Origin: Yersinia massiliensis CCUG 53443
GTDB taxonomy: Bacteria; Pseudomonadota; Gammaproteobacteria; Enterobacterales; Enterobacteriaceae
Reading direction: 5' to 3'
Length of the DNA: 64,000 bases
NCBI RefSeq assembly: GCF_000312485.1
Contig: NZ_HE997652.1
Location: 1 to 64,000, forward strand
In this document: positions 27,091 through 35,866 of the stretch, in pieces
Layout of the letters: each line of letters begins with the position of its first letter
How positions within the stretch are numbered: the first letter of the stretch is position 1
Notes under the pieces: generated by a model
What the model was told of the DNA's origin: nothing
The model's database searches: none
The model's input: only the letters and a program-made list of their open reading frames with translations
Translations under genes and position numbers: made by a program

Positions 27091-29633
27091 GGGTTTTCCT
27101 CCAGTTCTAATACCCGAATCGGAATGCGTTCATCTGGGCGGGCTGGGCGATGTTGATCGCGTTCAGGCACCACTTGTACGTTAGTGTCACGCAGTGGGCT
27201 GTTGATAAAGTGGGCAAAACGAACTTGTGCCGCAGGGTTTTCGACGGTGGCTTTCCACTCGCAGGTCACTTTATCGCGCAAGCGAGCGATATCGGTTTCC
27301 AACTGATCATTGATACCCAGTTTGTCGTCGAGAATAACCGCCCGTAAGTAGTCGATACCGCCTTCCAAACTTTCCAGCCACACTGATGTTCGTTGCAACT
27401 TATCGGCCGTGCGGATGTAAAACATCATAAAGCGGTCGAGGTAGCGCATCAGGGTATCTTCATCCAGATCCGCCGCCAGTAAATCGGCATGACGGGGTTT
27501 CATGCCACCATTACCGCAAACATAGAGGTTCCAGCCGTTTTCCGTGGCGATAATCCCCACGTCTTTACCCTGTGCTTCGGAGCACTCGCGTGTGCAGCCT
27601 GAAACGCCAAACTTCATTTTGTGTGGCGTTCGGATGCCTTTGAAGCGATGCTCTAATGCCACACCAAAGCCCACGCTGTCACCCACACCAAAACGGCACC
27701 AGGTGCTGCCGACGCAGGTTTTTGCCATACGCAGCGCTTTGGCATAAGCGTGGCCGGTTTCAAAGCCCGCCTCAATCAGTTGCGCCCAGATAGCCGGTAG
27801 ATCATCTTTTTGCGCGCCAAACATCCCCACTCGCTGTGAGCCCGTCAGTTTGGTGTACAAATGATATTCTTTGGCGATACGACCGATGGTCAGCAAACCG
27901 TCTGGTGTGATTTCACCGCCTGGCGAACGAGGGATAATCGAGTAAGTTCCGTCTTTTTGAATATTACCGAGGAAGTTGTCATTGGTATCCTGCAATGGCG
28001 TGTGCTCGGGGGCCAAGATATAGTCATTCCAGCACGATGCCAGCAGCGACCCTACTGTCGGTTTACAGACTTCGCAGCCGTAGCCTTTACCGTATTTCTC
28101 CCGCAGGGCATCGAAAGATTTGATCCCTTCTACGCGGATTAAGTGGTACAGCTCTTGGCGTGAGTAGGCGAAGTGCTCGCAGAGATGATGATTAACTTCA
28201 ATGCCTTGCTTGCTGAGTTCAGCATTGAGCACTTGCGTGACCAGCGGAATACACCCACCGCAACCGGTACCTGCTTTGGTGGCTGACTTCAGTGCGGCGA
28301 CGGTATGGCAGCCTTGGCCGATAGCCTGAATAATGTCGCCTTTGGTGACATCAAAACAGGAGCATATTTGCGCGCTATCAGGCAGCGAATCGACACCCAT
28401 CGCGGGTTTACTGCCGGCGTGGGCAGGCAGGATCAGGCTATCTGGATTATCGGGCAGCGTGATATTGTTCAGTGCCAGTTGCAGTAAGTTGCCATAATCC
28501 GAGGTATCCCCGACTAAAACGGCACCCAGCAGCGTTTTGTTGTCAGCACTGACCACCAGACGCTTATAAATTTCTTTATTTTCATCCAGATAAACGTAGC
28601 TACGTGCACCCTCTGTCCGGCCATGTGCATCGCCAATCCCACCGACATCAACCCCCAGCAACTTCAGCTTGGCGCTCATATCCGCACCTTGGAAGGCGTT
28701 TTCGCGACTTAATAGGTGGTCGGCGGTGACCTGCGCCATTTTATAACCCGGCGCGACGAGGCCAAACGTCCGTTCTTGCCAAGATGCGCACTCGCCGATG
28801 GCATACACATCGGGATCAGATGTTTGGCAATAATCATTAATAGCAATACCACCACGGCGACCTGTGGCTAAACCGCATTGATGAGCCAGCTTATCTTGCG
28901 GGCGAATACCGGTGGAAAAGACGATAAAATCGACTTCCAGTTGCGAACCATCGGCAAATAGCATGGTTTTACGACTGTTTTGGCCCGTATGAATGATTTC
29001 CTGCGTGTTTTTACCGGTATGAACTCTCACGCCCATCCGCTCAATCTTCTGACGCAGTTGATCACCGCCCATAGGATCAAGCTGTTCAGCCATTAACACC
29101 GGTGCAAATTCAATAACATGAGTTTCAACGCCGAGGTTTTTTAACGCCCCTGCGGCTTCTAACCCAAGTAGTCCACCACCGATGACCGCCCCGCGTTTAC
29201 TGCGACGTGTACAGGCTTCAATCGCATTCAAATCTTCAATGGTGCGATACACAAAGCAATCTTGTCCTTCGCTGCCTTTAATGGGAGGGATCCACGGATA
29301 GGAGCCGGTCGCCATAATCAGCTTGTCGTAATACAGGGTACGGCCGCTGTTAGAGTGAATCACTTTCTCGGTGCGATTGATGGTAATGGCACGTTCGCCA
29401 ACCAACACTTTGACACCGTGTTTCTCATAAAAGCCTTCGCGAACCAGTGACAGTTCTTCGGCAGTATGGTGGGAGAAGTAAGAAGAAAGATGAACTCGGT
29501 CATAGGCGATACGAGGCTCTTCGCATAATACAGTTATCTCAAATTGGTCTTTTTCTGCTTTATCCAGTAAGTCTTCAATAAAGCGGTGGCCGACCATGCC
29601 GTTGCCAATGATGGCAAGTTTGACTTTGCTCAT
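27087..29633 (-). CDS. nirB: Nitrite reductase (NADH) large subunit
   Basis: An 848-residue flavo-siroheme enzyme that reduces nitrite to ammonium in the cytoplasm using NADH. In order: FAD/NAD domains (IIGNGMVGHRF; VIGGGLLGLEAAGAL), a BFD-like [2Fe-2S] region (CSCFDVTKGDI ... GTGCGGCIP), then the ferredoxin-like half-domain and the siroheme/[4Fe-4S] motif CVGSTWCRFG ... CTRECSEAQGKD. Length matches E. coli (847). First gene of the operon, controlled by the FNR and NarL/NarP sites upstream. Confidence 0.98.
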   Translation of the reverse strand: MSKVKLAIIGNGMVGHRFIEDLLDKAEKDQFEITVLCEEPRIAYDRVHLSSYFSHHTAEELSLVREGFYEKHGVKVLVGERAITINRTEKVIHSNSGRTLYYDKLIMATGSYPWIPPIKGSEGQDCFVYRTIEDLNAIEACTRRSKRGAVIGGGLLGLEAAGALKNLGVETHVIEFAPVLMAEQLDPMGGDQLRQKIERMGVRVHTGKNTQEIIHTGQNSRKTMLFADGSQLEVDFIVFSTGIRPQDKLAHQCGLATGRRGGIAINDYCQTSDPDVYAIGECASWQERTFGLVAPGYKMAQVTADHLLSRENAFQGADMSAKLKLLGVDVGGIGDAHGRTEGARSYVYLDENKEIYKRLVVSADNKTLLGAVLVGDTSDYGNLLQLALNNITLPDNPDSLILPAHAGSKPAMGVDSLPDSAQICSCFDVTKGDIIQAIGQGCHTVAALKSATKAGTGCGGCIPLVTQVLNAELSKQGIEVNHHLCEHFAYSRQELYHLIRVEGIKSFDALREKYGKGYGCEVCKPTVGSLLASCWNDYILAPEHTPLQDTNDNFLGNIQKDGTYSIIPRSPGGEITPDGLLTIGRIAKEYHLYTKLTGSQRVGMFGAQKDDLPAIWAQLIEAGFETGHAYAKALRMAKTCVGSTWCRFGVGDSVGFGVALEHRFKGIRTPHKMKFGVSGCTRECSEAQGKDVGIIATENGWNLYVCGNGGMKPRHADLLAADLDEDTLMRYLDRFMMFYIRTADKLQRTSVWLESLEGGIDYLRAVILDDKLGINDQLETDIARLRDKVTCEWKATVENPAAQVRFAHFINSPLRDTNVQVVPERDQHRPARPDERIPIRVLELEENP

Positions 29634-29663
29634 TTTTGCCTCAATTTTTAATTTTCTATGCTT

Positions 29664-29669
29664 ACCTTA
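29664..29669 (-). promoter_or_regulatory. Probable nirB -10 element
   Basis: TAAGGT on the minus strand lies where the E. coli nirB -10 does, about 28 bp from the centre of the FNR site. No good -35 is expected in an FNR-activated promoter. Confidence 0.45.
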
Positions 29670-29690
29670 ATCCTCCGTACATCGCATTTA

Positions 29691-29704
29691 TTGATGTAAA
29701 TCAA
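29691..29704 (-). promoter_or_regulatory. FNR box of the nirB promoter
   Basis: TTGATGTAAATCAA is a perfect TTGAT-N4-ATCAA palindrome. Its spacing to the gene is almost the same as in the E. coli nirB promoter, where FNR binds at -41.5. It predicts anaerobic induction of nirBDC-cysG. Confidence 0.9.
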
Positions 29705-29717
29705 TTAGCGTTTCATA

Positions 29718-29733
29718 TACCTCTAAGGTGGTA
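29718..29733 (-). promoter_or_regulatory. NarL/NarP 7-2-7 site
   Basis: TACCTCT-AA-GGTGGTA is an inverted pair of NarL heptamers, one strong and one degenerate. It is centred exactly 28 bp from the FNR box, as in E. coli (-69.5 against -41.5). It predicts nitrate/nitrite activation. Confidence 0.7.
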
Positions 29734-29925
29734 GATGGATGATTTTTAACGATTTTTGATAAGTTGCGGATTTCATTCATCTTTAGCTGAAAGGATTCAG
29801 TTTTGGCTTTTTTTTCACGAAAAGAAAAATGGATGCAATAAAAAGAAAATCGGGTGTGTGACGGCTGATCGGATAAGCTAAGAACCCATAACATCGAAAG
29901 TGGCAAAGGGAATAGGGAGGTATCA

Positions 29926-31221
29926 ATGTCAGCGCAATCCTCAACGAATCATTTACTGGTGAGCATCAATAATGTGCGCCTTGTCGGGCAAACGGGGCTT
30001 TGGCAGCTCACGATAGATGAGGGAAAGATCAGTGCGATTTCGCCGCAACCTTCATCGCTGCCATCGGGGGCTGGCGTGCTCGATGCGCAGGGAGGGTTGG
30101 CCTTGCCGCCCTTTGTTGAGCCACATATTCATTTAGATACCACCCAAACGGCGGGGCAACCGAATTGGAACCAGTCTGGAACCCTGTTTGAGGGCATCGA
30201 GCGCTGGGCTGAGCGTAAAGCATTATTGACCCGTGAGGATGTGAAGCAGCGGGCATGGCAGACGTTGAAATGGCAGATAGCCAATGGGATTCAGCATGTT
30301 CGTACTCATGTCGATGTTTCCGACCCTAGCCTGACGGCCTTGAGTGCCATGCTGGAAGTCAAAGAAGAGGTCAGCCCTTGGGTGGATATGCAGATTGTGG
30401 CCTTTCCCCAAGAAGGTATTCTCTCCTATCCCGACGGGGCTGCGCTGTTAGAAGAAGCACTGAGACTGGGCGCAGATGTGGTGGGGGCTATCCCACACTT
30501 TGAGTTTACCCGTGAATATGGCGTTGAATCGCTACACATTGCCTTTGCGCTGGCACAGAAATATCAGCGGCTGGTGGATGTGCATTGCGATGAAATCGAT
30601 GACGAACAGTCGCGTTTTGTCGAAACAGTGGCCGCTTTGGCGCATCGAGAAAATATGGGCGCGCGCGTCACCGCCAGCCATACCACGGCGATGCACTCCT
30701 ACAACGGCGCTTATGCCTCGCGTTTATTCCGGCTGCTAAAAATGTCCGGTATTCATTTTGTCGCTAATCCGTTGGTGAATATCCACCTGCAAGGGCGCTT
30801 TGATACTTATCCGAAGCGACGTGGCATTACGCGTGTCAAAGAGATGCTAGCGGCAGATATCAATGTCTGCTTTGGTCATGATGATGTCTTTGACCCTTGG
30901 TATCCGCTAGGGACCGCCAATATGTTGCAAGTGCTGCATATGGGGTTGCATATTTGCCAGTTAATGGGATACGGCCAAATCAATGACGGGCTGAATTTGA
31001 TCACCCACAACAGTGCTAAAACGCTGAATTTATCCGATTATGGGTTGCAACTGGGTAATAGCGCCAATCTGATTATTTTGCCTGCGGAGAATGGTTTTGA
31101 TGCAGTGCGACGGCAGGTACCGGTGCGCTATTCCATCCGCCATGGGGTGATGATTGCCCAAACGCAACCTGCGCAAAGCCGGATCTATTTGGGGCAAGAG
31201 GAAGTGATTAACTTTAAGTAA
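29926..31221 (+). CDS. codA: Cytosine deaminase
   Basis: A 431-residue amidohydrolase that turns cytosine into uracil for pyrimidine salvage. Metal and catalytic residues are visible: EPHIHLDTT (two His), [21 protein letters not shown] and [12 protein letters not shown]. It is very close to E. coli CodA in length and sequence. GGGAGG precedes ATG 29926. The permease gene codB, which precedes codA in E. coli, is absent here; codA stands alone, divergent from nirB. Confidence 0.95.
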   Translation: MSAQSSTNHLLVSINNVRLVGQTGLWQLTIDEGKISAISPQPSSLPSGAGVLDAQGGLALPPFVEPHIHLDTTQTAGQPNWNQSGTLFEGIERWAERKALLTREDVKQRAWQTLKWQIANGIQHVRTHVDVSDPSLTALSAMLEVKEEVSPWVDMQIVAFPQEGILSYPDGAALLEEALRLGADVVGAIPHFEFTREYGVESLHIAFALAQKYQRLVDVHCDEIDDEQSRFVETVAALAHRENMGARVTASHTTAMHSYNGAYASRLFRLLKMSGIHFVANPLVNIHLQGRFDTYPKRRGITRVKEMLAADINVCFGHDDVFDPWYPLGTANMLQVLHMGLHICQLMGYGQINDGLNLITHNSAKTLNLSDYGLQLGNSANLIILPAENGFDAVRRQVPVRYSIRHGVMIAQTQPAQSRIYLGQEEVINFK

Positions 31222-31274
31222 GCGAGTGGGGAAAGAGATCGCTTGTGAAAACGGTGAGTGGCTGAGTGGATAAG

Positions 31275-31305
31275 TTGCCCTGCTAGCGTCATAGCAGCAG
31301 GGCAA
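31275..31305. terminator. Inverted repeat between codA and tsgA
   Basis: TTGCCCTGCT pairs perfectly with AGCAGGGCAA over an 11-nt loop, between two convergent genes. There is no U-tract on either side, so intrinsic termination is uncertain. Confidence 0.5.
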
Positions 31306-31324
31306 TAAAACCGTCAATACTTTC

Positions 31325-31370
31325 AAACATTAACGCTTCAAACATCTAAACATTAACGCTTCAAATCATC
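31325..31370. repeat. 23-bp tandem duplication at the tsgA 3' end
   Basis: AAACATTAACGCTTCAAACATCT is followed at once by a near-identical unit ending TCATC, which reaches the tsgA stop codon (31369-31371). Confidence 0.85.
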
Positions 31371-32553
31371 AATGTGTAACGTGGCCGTGGCTGCGGTGTT
31401 TGGTGAAGAAGCCCAGAATCAGGCACATCACAAATACCACCAGATACAAACCGTTGGCCGTTGCCAGCGCGGCATGAACACCACTGTTTGCCACAATCGG
31501 GCCAGTGACCACGAAGGTCAACATGGTTCCCACGGTGCCGCAGGTCAAAATGAAGTTCACCAGTTTTGGTGAAGAGACTTTGGTTTGCAGTGAGCCGAGG
31601 GTGATCAGTGTGGTGTAAATGGCACTGGAGACAAAGCCCAATGTCAGGATGTAGTAGCTCAGATAAGCAGGGTTATCCGTGCTAACGAACAGGTACATCG
31701 CCAGTGTTGCCAGCGCAGCCAAGACGGTGACGATACGTTGCAGATCAAAGAAGCGCAGGATAAAGCTGAATACCCACATCCCAATCATGTAGGAGATCCA
31801 GAAGTTACTGACTAGCTGGCCCGCTTGGCTGATATCCATATTGAAGTTTTTAGTCGCGTATTCAGGTACCCACTGGATGAAACCGAGTTGACCCAAGATA
31901 TAGCACAGCGCTGCAATCGAGAGGAACAGCACGCCGACACCCCATTTTTCTTTCGCGACAGGCTTGTTTTCATCGGTGGCTTTGTGGCCCAAAATGGGGA
32001 AGTCAGACATCAGCGTTAATACGAAAATACCTAAATATAACAGACCGATGCAGGCATAAACCCAGTACCACTCAATATGACGTGCCAGCAGCATCGCCGC
32101 GACAATCGGGAAAATCATCCCCGCCATACTGAAAAATGAGTCGGTAAACAGCAGGCGCGAACCACGCTGACGCCCTTCATACATGTGGGTAACCAAGAAG
32201 GTCCCTATCGACATGGTGATCCCGCTGACCACGCCGAGAATAAACATGCTGATGGAGAAGACCATCAGATTGTGGCCCACCATCAATCCAGCAATCGCAA
32301 TTAGCATCAGAATAAAACCAAATACTAACTGACGTTTTAATGGAATGATTTCCATCAACCAAGCATTCAGGAAAATGGAGATCAAAATACCAGCGTTAAG
32401 GAAGGTAAATGTATTACTCATACTGGCAATAGGCAGATTGAAATACTCCGCGATATTCCCCATCACCATCCCGGTGACAATAACTAGCGCACCCGTAAGC
32501 GCGTAAGAAAAGTAACTTATCCAAGTGAGCCGGAGGCGATTGCTGTTATTCAT
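31369..32553 (-). CDS. tsgA: TsgA/YhfC, MFS transporter
   Basis: A 394-residue 12-segment major facilitator protein of the inner membrane; substrate unknown. The N terminus [21 protein letters not shown] and stretches such as [21 protein letters not shown] and [18 protein letters not shown] match the enterobacterial TsgA family. I choose ATG 32553 because the frame upstream (to 32646) only translates a pair of 15-bp tandem repeats. The ribosome site is weak. It is placed near the nir operon, as in E. coli. Confidence 0.93.
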   Translation of the reverse strand: MNNSNRLRLTWISYFSYALTGALVIVTGMVMGNIAEYFNLPIASMSNTFTFLNAGILISIFLNAWLMEIIPLKRQLVFGFILMLIAIAGLMVGHNLMVFSISMFILGVVSGITMSIGTFLVTHMYEGRQRGSRLLFTDSFFSMAGMIFPIVAAMLLARHIEWYWVYACIGLLYLGIFVLTLMSDFPILGHKATDENKPVAKEKWGVGVLFLSIAALCYILGQLGFIQWVPEYATKNFNMDISQAGQLVSNFWISYMIGMWVFSFILRFFDLQRIVTVLAALATLAMYLFVSTDNPAYLSYYILTLGFVSSAIYTTLITLGSLQTKVSSPKLVNFILTCGTVGTMLTFVVTGPIVANSGVHAALATANGLYLVVFVMCLILGFFTKHRSHGHVTH

Positions 32554-32578
32554 AGATGGGGCCTGTTTCAGCATAGCG

Positions 32579-32608
32579 TTAATATAACCATAGTTAATGT
32601 AACCATAG
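32579..32608. repeat. 15-bp tandem duplication upstream of tsgA (unit A)
   Basis: TTAATATAACCATAG followed by TTAATGTAACCATAG, one mismatch. It lies within the likely tsgA promoter or leader. Confidence 0.85.
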
Positions 32609-32638
32609 TAAGAACATCGAAAGTAAGAACATCGAAAA
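32609..32638. repeat. 15-bp tandem duplication upstream of tsgA (unit B)
   Basis: TAAGAACATCGAAAG followed by TAAGAACATCGAAAA, directly abutting unit A. The two duplications have different units of the same length. Confidence 0.85.
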
Positions 32639-32975
32639 GGGTTCAAAACCCTTCAGTACTCAGGCGGCGGATCCTAGCACAGGCATTGAGGGTTTTTGTG
32701 ACTTACATTCAATTTTTAATGCAATGCATGAAATCTGATAGAGATTAATAGTGAGCCGTCACATATTGCGACTTGAAGCAAATGATAAAGATTCTTAATT
32801 CAATTAAATTTAGGCTGGATTTAAGGTGCTCGAGGTATAATTCTCACCGTTTTTTTTGGTGAAAAATCGATCAGTACGCTTGGCAGAAATCGCAGGCAAT
32901 AGTGAAGCATAATTAAAAACAGATAATTATAAATAATTTTTTATTTTTCAGTCATTAAGATAAAGGGAAACTATC
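32639..32975. other. tsgA to copper-locus intergenic region
   Basis: AT-rich gap that should carry the promoter of the rightward DUF2946/TonB-receptor pair. It contains CACCGTTTTTTTTGGTG (32847-32863), a small inverted repeat around a T-run, and a weak Fur-like stretch at 32778-32796 that I do not trust. No other structure seen. Confidence 0.4.
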
Positions 32976-32978
32976 GTG

Positions 32979-33029
32979 ATGAGTCATCCTGCGACGGCGT
33001 TAATACTCTTGGTACGCTGGTGCCACTGA
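32979..33029 (+). CDS. Possible 16-codon leader peptide before the DUF2946 gene
   Basis: ATG 32979 (also GTG 32976) is preceded by AAAGGGAAAC, a good ribosome site, and encodes MSHPATALILLVRWCH then stop. The stop overlaps the GTG start of the next gene, which itself lacks a ribosome site. This suggests translational coupling. It ends Trp-Cys-His, residues compatible with a metal-responsive leader, but this is speculation. Confidence 0.3.
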   Translation: MSHPATALILLVRWCH

Positions 33030-33541
33030 GTCAGCTTATTCATCGCAGAAGGCACTATTCGGCTTGGCTCGGAATAGCTGCAATTCTCATGTTATTTATC
33101 GCCCCGGTGATTTCAGTTTCGCTGGCGATTTCTAACGAGCAAAATACGTCGGCTATCACGATGGTGGATTGCGCGATGGCTGACGGTGTGATGACTGATG
33201 ACATCAAAACTGATCGCGTCGTGGCTGATCATGAGATGGCTACGTATAGTCATCACGGTGGTGGGCATGATGGCCCTCCTGATGGCGCGCATAGTCAGGC
33301 TAAAACCACGAATACTGATGAGCATGGGAGCCACCATGACAGCATGATGATGAATCATGCCGCCTGCGGATACTGTGTTTTGCTGACACATCTTCCCCTG
33401 CTCAATACTGCATTTAAAGCGGATATCCGTTCTGCACTCCTGCTCGCTGAACCCTCACCACCGCGACTGATTCCAACACAAGTTGTTAATGACCGTTATT
33501 GCGAATACCAACCTCGTGCCCCCCCGACCTTTTATTCCTGA
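33020..33541 (+). CDS. DUF2946-type metal-linked membrane protein
   Basis: A 173-residue protein of a type often encoded beside copper receptors. It has an N-terminal basic stretch and membrane segment (about 13-36, AAILMLFIAPVISVSLA), then a His/Asp/Met-rich region with HHGGGHDGPPDGAH, DEHGSHHDSMMMNH and ACGYC, and a C-terminal RAPP motif. The Cys/His/Met content suggests metal binding in the periplasm. The start is GTG 33020, chosen because family N termini resemble MPLSQLIHRRRHYSAWLG; no ribosome site precedes it, so it may depend on the leader frame. It is 101 bp upstream of the receptor gene, likely cotranscribed. Family assignment is from memory of the motif pattern. Confidence 0.7.
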   Translation: MPLSQLIHRRRHYSAWLGIAAILMLFIAPVISVSLAISNEQNTSAITMVDCAMADGVMTDDIKTDRVVADHEMATYSHHGGGHDGPPDGAHSQAKTTNTDEHGSHHDSMMMNHAACGYCVLLTHLPLLNTAFKADIRSALLLAEPSPPRLIPTQVVNDRYCEYQPRAPPTFYS

Positions 33542-33642
33542 AATTCAATAATAACCATTTATTTGGTATGGATTTTTTAATGTGAATTATCCGGTGTGAC
33601 GTATTAATCACCGGAGTATTTTCTATTGCCCAAGGAATAAAT

Positions 33643-35685
33643 ATGTCTGGGAAGAATAACGGCTGTAAAAAAACATTATTAGCGTGCGCCATCACATCTG
33701 CATTTTCTGTTATAGCCTTAAATGCTTCAGCAGCGGAGCATGATCATTCGGCAGTGGCTAATCCTGCGGTAAATAGCAGCACGGTTAATAACAGTGATAA
33801 AAAAACCCATGATGCCGAAGTGATTACGGTTACCGCCCCACAGCATTCGCCACTCACCATCGTCACCTCGCCTAAAACGCCGCGCCAACCCGTCCCTGCC
33901 AGTGATGGCGCGGACTACCTGAAAACTATCCCCGGTTTTTCGCAAATCCGTAATGGCGGTACTAATGGTGATGTGGTTTTCCGTGGCATGTTTGGCTCAC
34001 GAATCAAGATTCTGACGGATGGTGCCGAAACGCTGGGGACGTGCCCATCACGGATGGATGCACCGACCTCTTATATTTCGCCGGAGAGTTTTGATCTGCT
34101 GACAGTCGTGAAGGGGCCGCAATCCGTATTATGGGGACCGGGGGCTTCTGCGGGGACGATTTTATTTGAACGCGAACAACCCCGTTTTGAACAAGCGGGG
34201 GTGAAAGGGAATGCCAGCTTGCTGGTGGGTTCCAACGGGCGTTGGGACAAAAACCTCGATACCAGTCTAGGTAACGAACAAGGCTATTTGCGCATGATGG
34301 GGAACCAGTCTCAAGCCGGTAATTATAAAGATGGCAACGGCACACGCGTCCCTTCAAAATGGGACAAATGGAATGCCGATATTGCGTTAGGTTGGACACC
34401 AGATACCGATACCTTACTTGAATTCACGGCAGGTAAGGGCGATGGCGAGGCGAGTTATGCTGGCCGCGGCATGGACGGCTCTCAGTTTTTACGAGAAAGC
34501 TTGGGCGCGCGGTTTCAGAAAACCAATATTGGTGAGGTGCTGGATAAAATTGAAGCTAAGGTTTACTACAATTACGTCAACCATATTATGGATAACAATA
34601 CGTTACGCACCCCACCAATGATGCCGATGTCCAGCAATCTCGATCGGCGCACCATTGGGGGCCGAGTGATGGGGACGTGGTTGTGGGAGGATCTGAAGTT
34701 AGAGGCCGGCACTGACCTGCAAACCAATACCCATCGTAAGAACAAACAAAATACGTGGCAAAAAGACGCCAGCTTTGCGAATTATGGCCTCTTTGGTGAA
34801 CTGACGTGGACGATGAGTGAACAGGATAAACTGATTACCGGCACCCGTTTGGACCATAATCAGGTGACTAATTACACTCGCGCCGATGAACCCAGCCGTT
34901 CTGCCACTCTCCCCGCAGGTTTCATGCGTTTTGAGCATAATTTGGCCGATGCACCTGTGATGTGGTATGCCGGATTAGGCCATACTGAACGTTTCCCTGA
35001 TTACTGGGAGCTATTTTCACCAACATTCGGGCCAACGGGGTCTACCAGTGCTTTTGATGGGGTGAAGAGTGAAAAAACCACCCAAATTGATATTGGCGCG
35101 CAATACAGCGGCAAGCAGTTAAATAGCTGGGTATCCGCATATTTGGGCCGAGTGAATGACTTTATTCTGTTCAAATATGATCCCAATAACTTACGTATCA
35201 GTCAGGCCGATAATATCAATGCGACCATTATGGGGGGCGAAATGGGGGCAGGTTATGCCTTCAATGACCACTGGAAAGCCGATGCTAGCCTAGCTTACGC
35301 TTGGGGCGAGAACACCAGTAACCACCGCCCTCTGCCACAAATACCCCCTCTTGAAGCACGGTTAGGGTTGACCTTTGAAGCGGGTGACTGGAGCAGCACG
35401 GCATTATGGCGATTGGTCAGTAGCCAGCATCGGGTGGCGATCAACGAGGGGAACGTGGTGGGTAAAGATTTTGCCGACAGCGCGGGCTTCGGTGTGCTGT
35501 CAGCCAATGTGGCCTACAAAGTGACTAAGCAAGTGAAAGTCAGTGGTGGCATCGATAATTTGCTGAACAAAACCTACAGCGAGCATCTCAATCTGGCCGG
35601 TAATAGTGGATTTGGCTATTCCGTGAATACACCGCTGAATGAGCCGGGCCGCACATTGTGGGCCAAATTAAATGTGACGTTCTAA
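33643..35685 (+). CDS. TonB-dependent copper receptor (OprC/NosA type)
   Basis: A 680-residue outer-membrane beta-barrel. Signal peptide about 1-30 (ITSAFSVIALNASA), TonB-box-like region EVITVTAP near 60, plug domain with FRGMFGSRIKILTDGAET and VVKGPQSVLWGPGASAGTI, barrel to the C-terminal LWAKLNVTF. The plug has CPSRM at 134-138 and the barrel HIM at 314-316. This is the CxxxM...HxM pattern reported to bind copper in Pseudomonas OprC, which strongly supports copper as ligand. A His-rich mature N terminus (AEHDHS) agrees. Probably one operon with the DUF2946-type gene. Confidence 0.9.
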   Translation: MSGKNNGCKKTLLACAITSAFSVIALNASAAEHDHSAVANPAVNSSTVNNSDKKTHDAEVITVTAPQHSPLTIVTSPKTPRQPVPASDGADYLKTIPGFSQIRNGGTNGDVVFRGMFGSRIKILTDGAETLGTCPSRMDAPTSYISPESFDLLTVVKGPQSVLWGPGASAGTILFEREQPRFEQAGVKGNASLLVGSNGRWDKNLDTSLGNEQGYLRMMGNQSQAGNYKDGNGTRVPSKWDKWNADIALGWTPDTDTLLEFTAGKGDGEASYAGRGMDGSQFLRESLGARFQKTNIGEVLDKIEAKVYYNYVNHIMDNNTLRTPPMMPMSSNLDRRTIGGRVMGTWLWEDLKLEAGTDLQTNTHRKNKQNTWQKDASFANYGLFGELTWTMSEQDKLITGTRLDHNQVTNYTRADEPSRSATLPAGFMRFEHNLADAPVMWYAGLGHTERFPDYWELFSPTFGPTGSTSAFDGVKSEKTTQIDIGAQYSGKQLNSWVSAYLGRVNDFILFKYDPNNLRISQADNINATIMGGEMGAGYAFNDHWKADASLAYAWGENTSNHRPLPQIPPLEARLGLTFEAGDWSSTALWRLVSSQHRVAINEGNVVGKDFADSAGFGVLSANVAYKVTKQVKVSGGIDNLLNKTYSEHLNLAGNSGFGYSVNTPLNEPGRTLWAKLNVTF

Positions 35686-35789
35686 GCGAGCCTCTCATGG
35701 CATTGCCACTATCTCGCTCGGCAATGCTAATGACATTAAACTTCAGGCATAAAACACTGTGGTAGGCGGTCGCTTGCCACATTTATTCT

Positions 35790-35821
35790 TTACCAAACCT
35801 ATTACTTACCAAACCTATTAC
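35790..35821. repeat. 16-bp perfect tandem duplication
   Basis: TTACCAAACCTATTAC occurs twice with no gap in the spacer between the receptor gene and the LacI-type gene. Confidence 0.9.
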
Positions 35822-35834
35822 TTGCCCACTTATT

Positions 35835-35866
35835 ATTATGGCGATTAATCATTATTGCGATTAATC
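35835..35866. repeat. 16-bp tandem duplication over the regulator stop codon
   Basis: ATTATGGCGATTAATC followed by ATTATTGCGATTAATC. The second unit includes the stop codon of the LacI-type gene (35861-35863). The duplication leaves the coding end intact. Confidence 0.9.

Noticed and set aside
32554-32646. Longer tsgA start encoding [20 protein letters not shown]
   Set aside because: The residues come from two 15-bp tandem duplications and do not occur in the family.
32778-32796. Fur-box-like GCAAATGATAAAGATTCTT
   Set aside because: By my count it matches only about 13 of 19 consensus positions and lies over 200 bp from the gene; common in AT-rich DNA.
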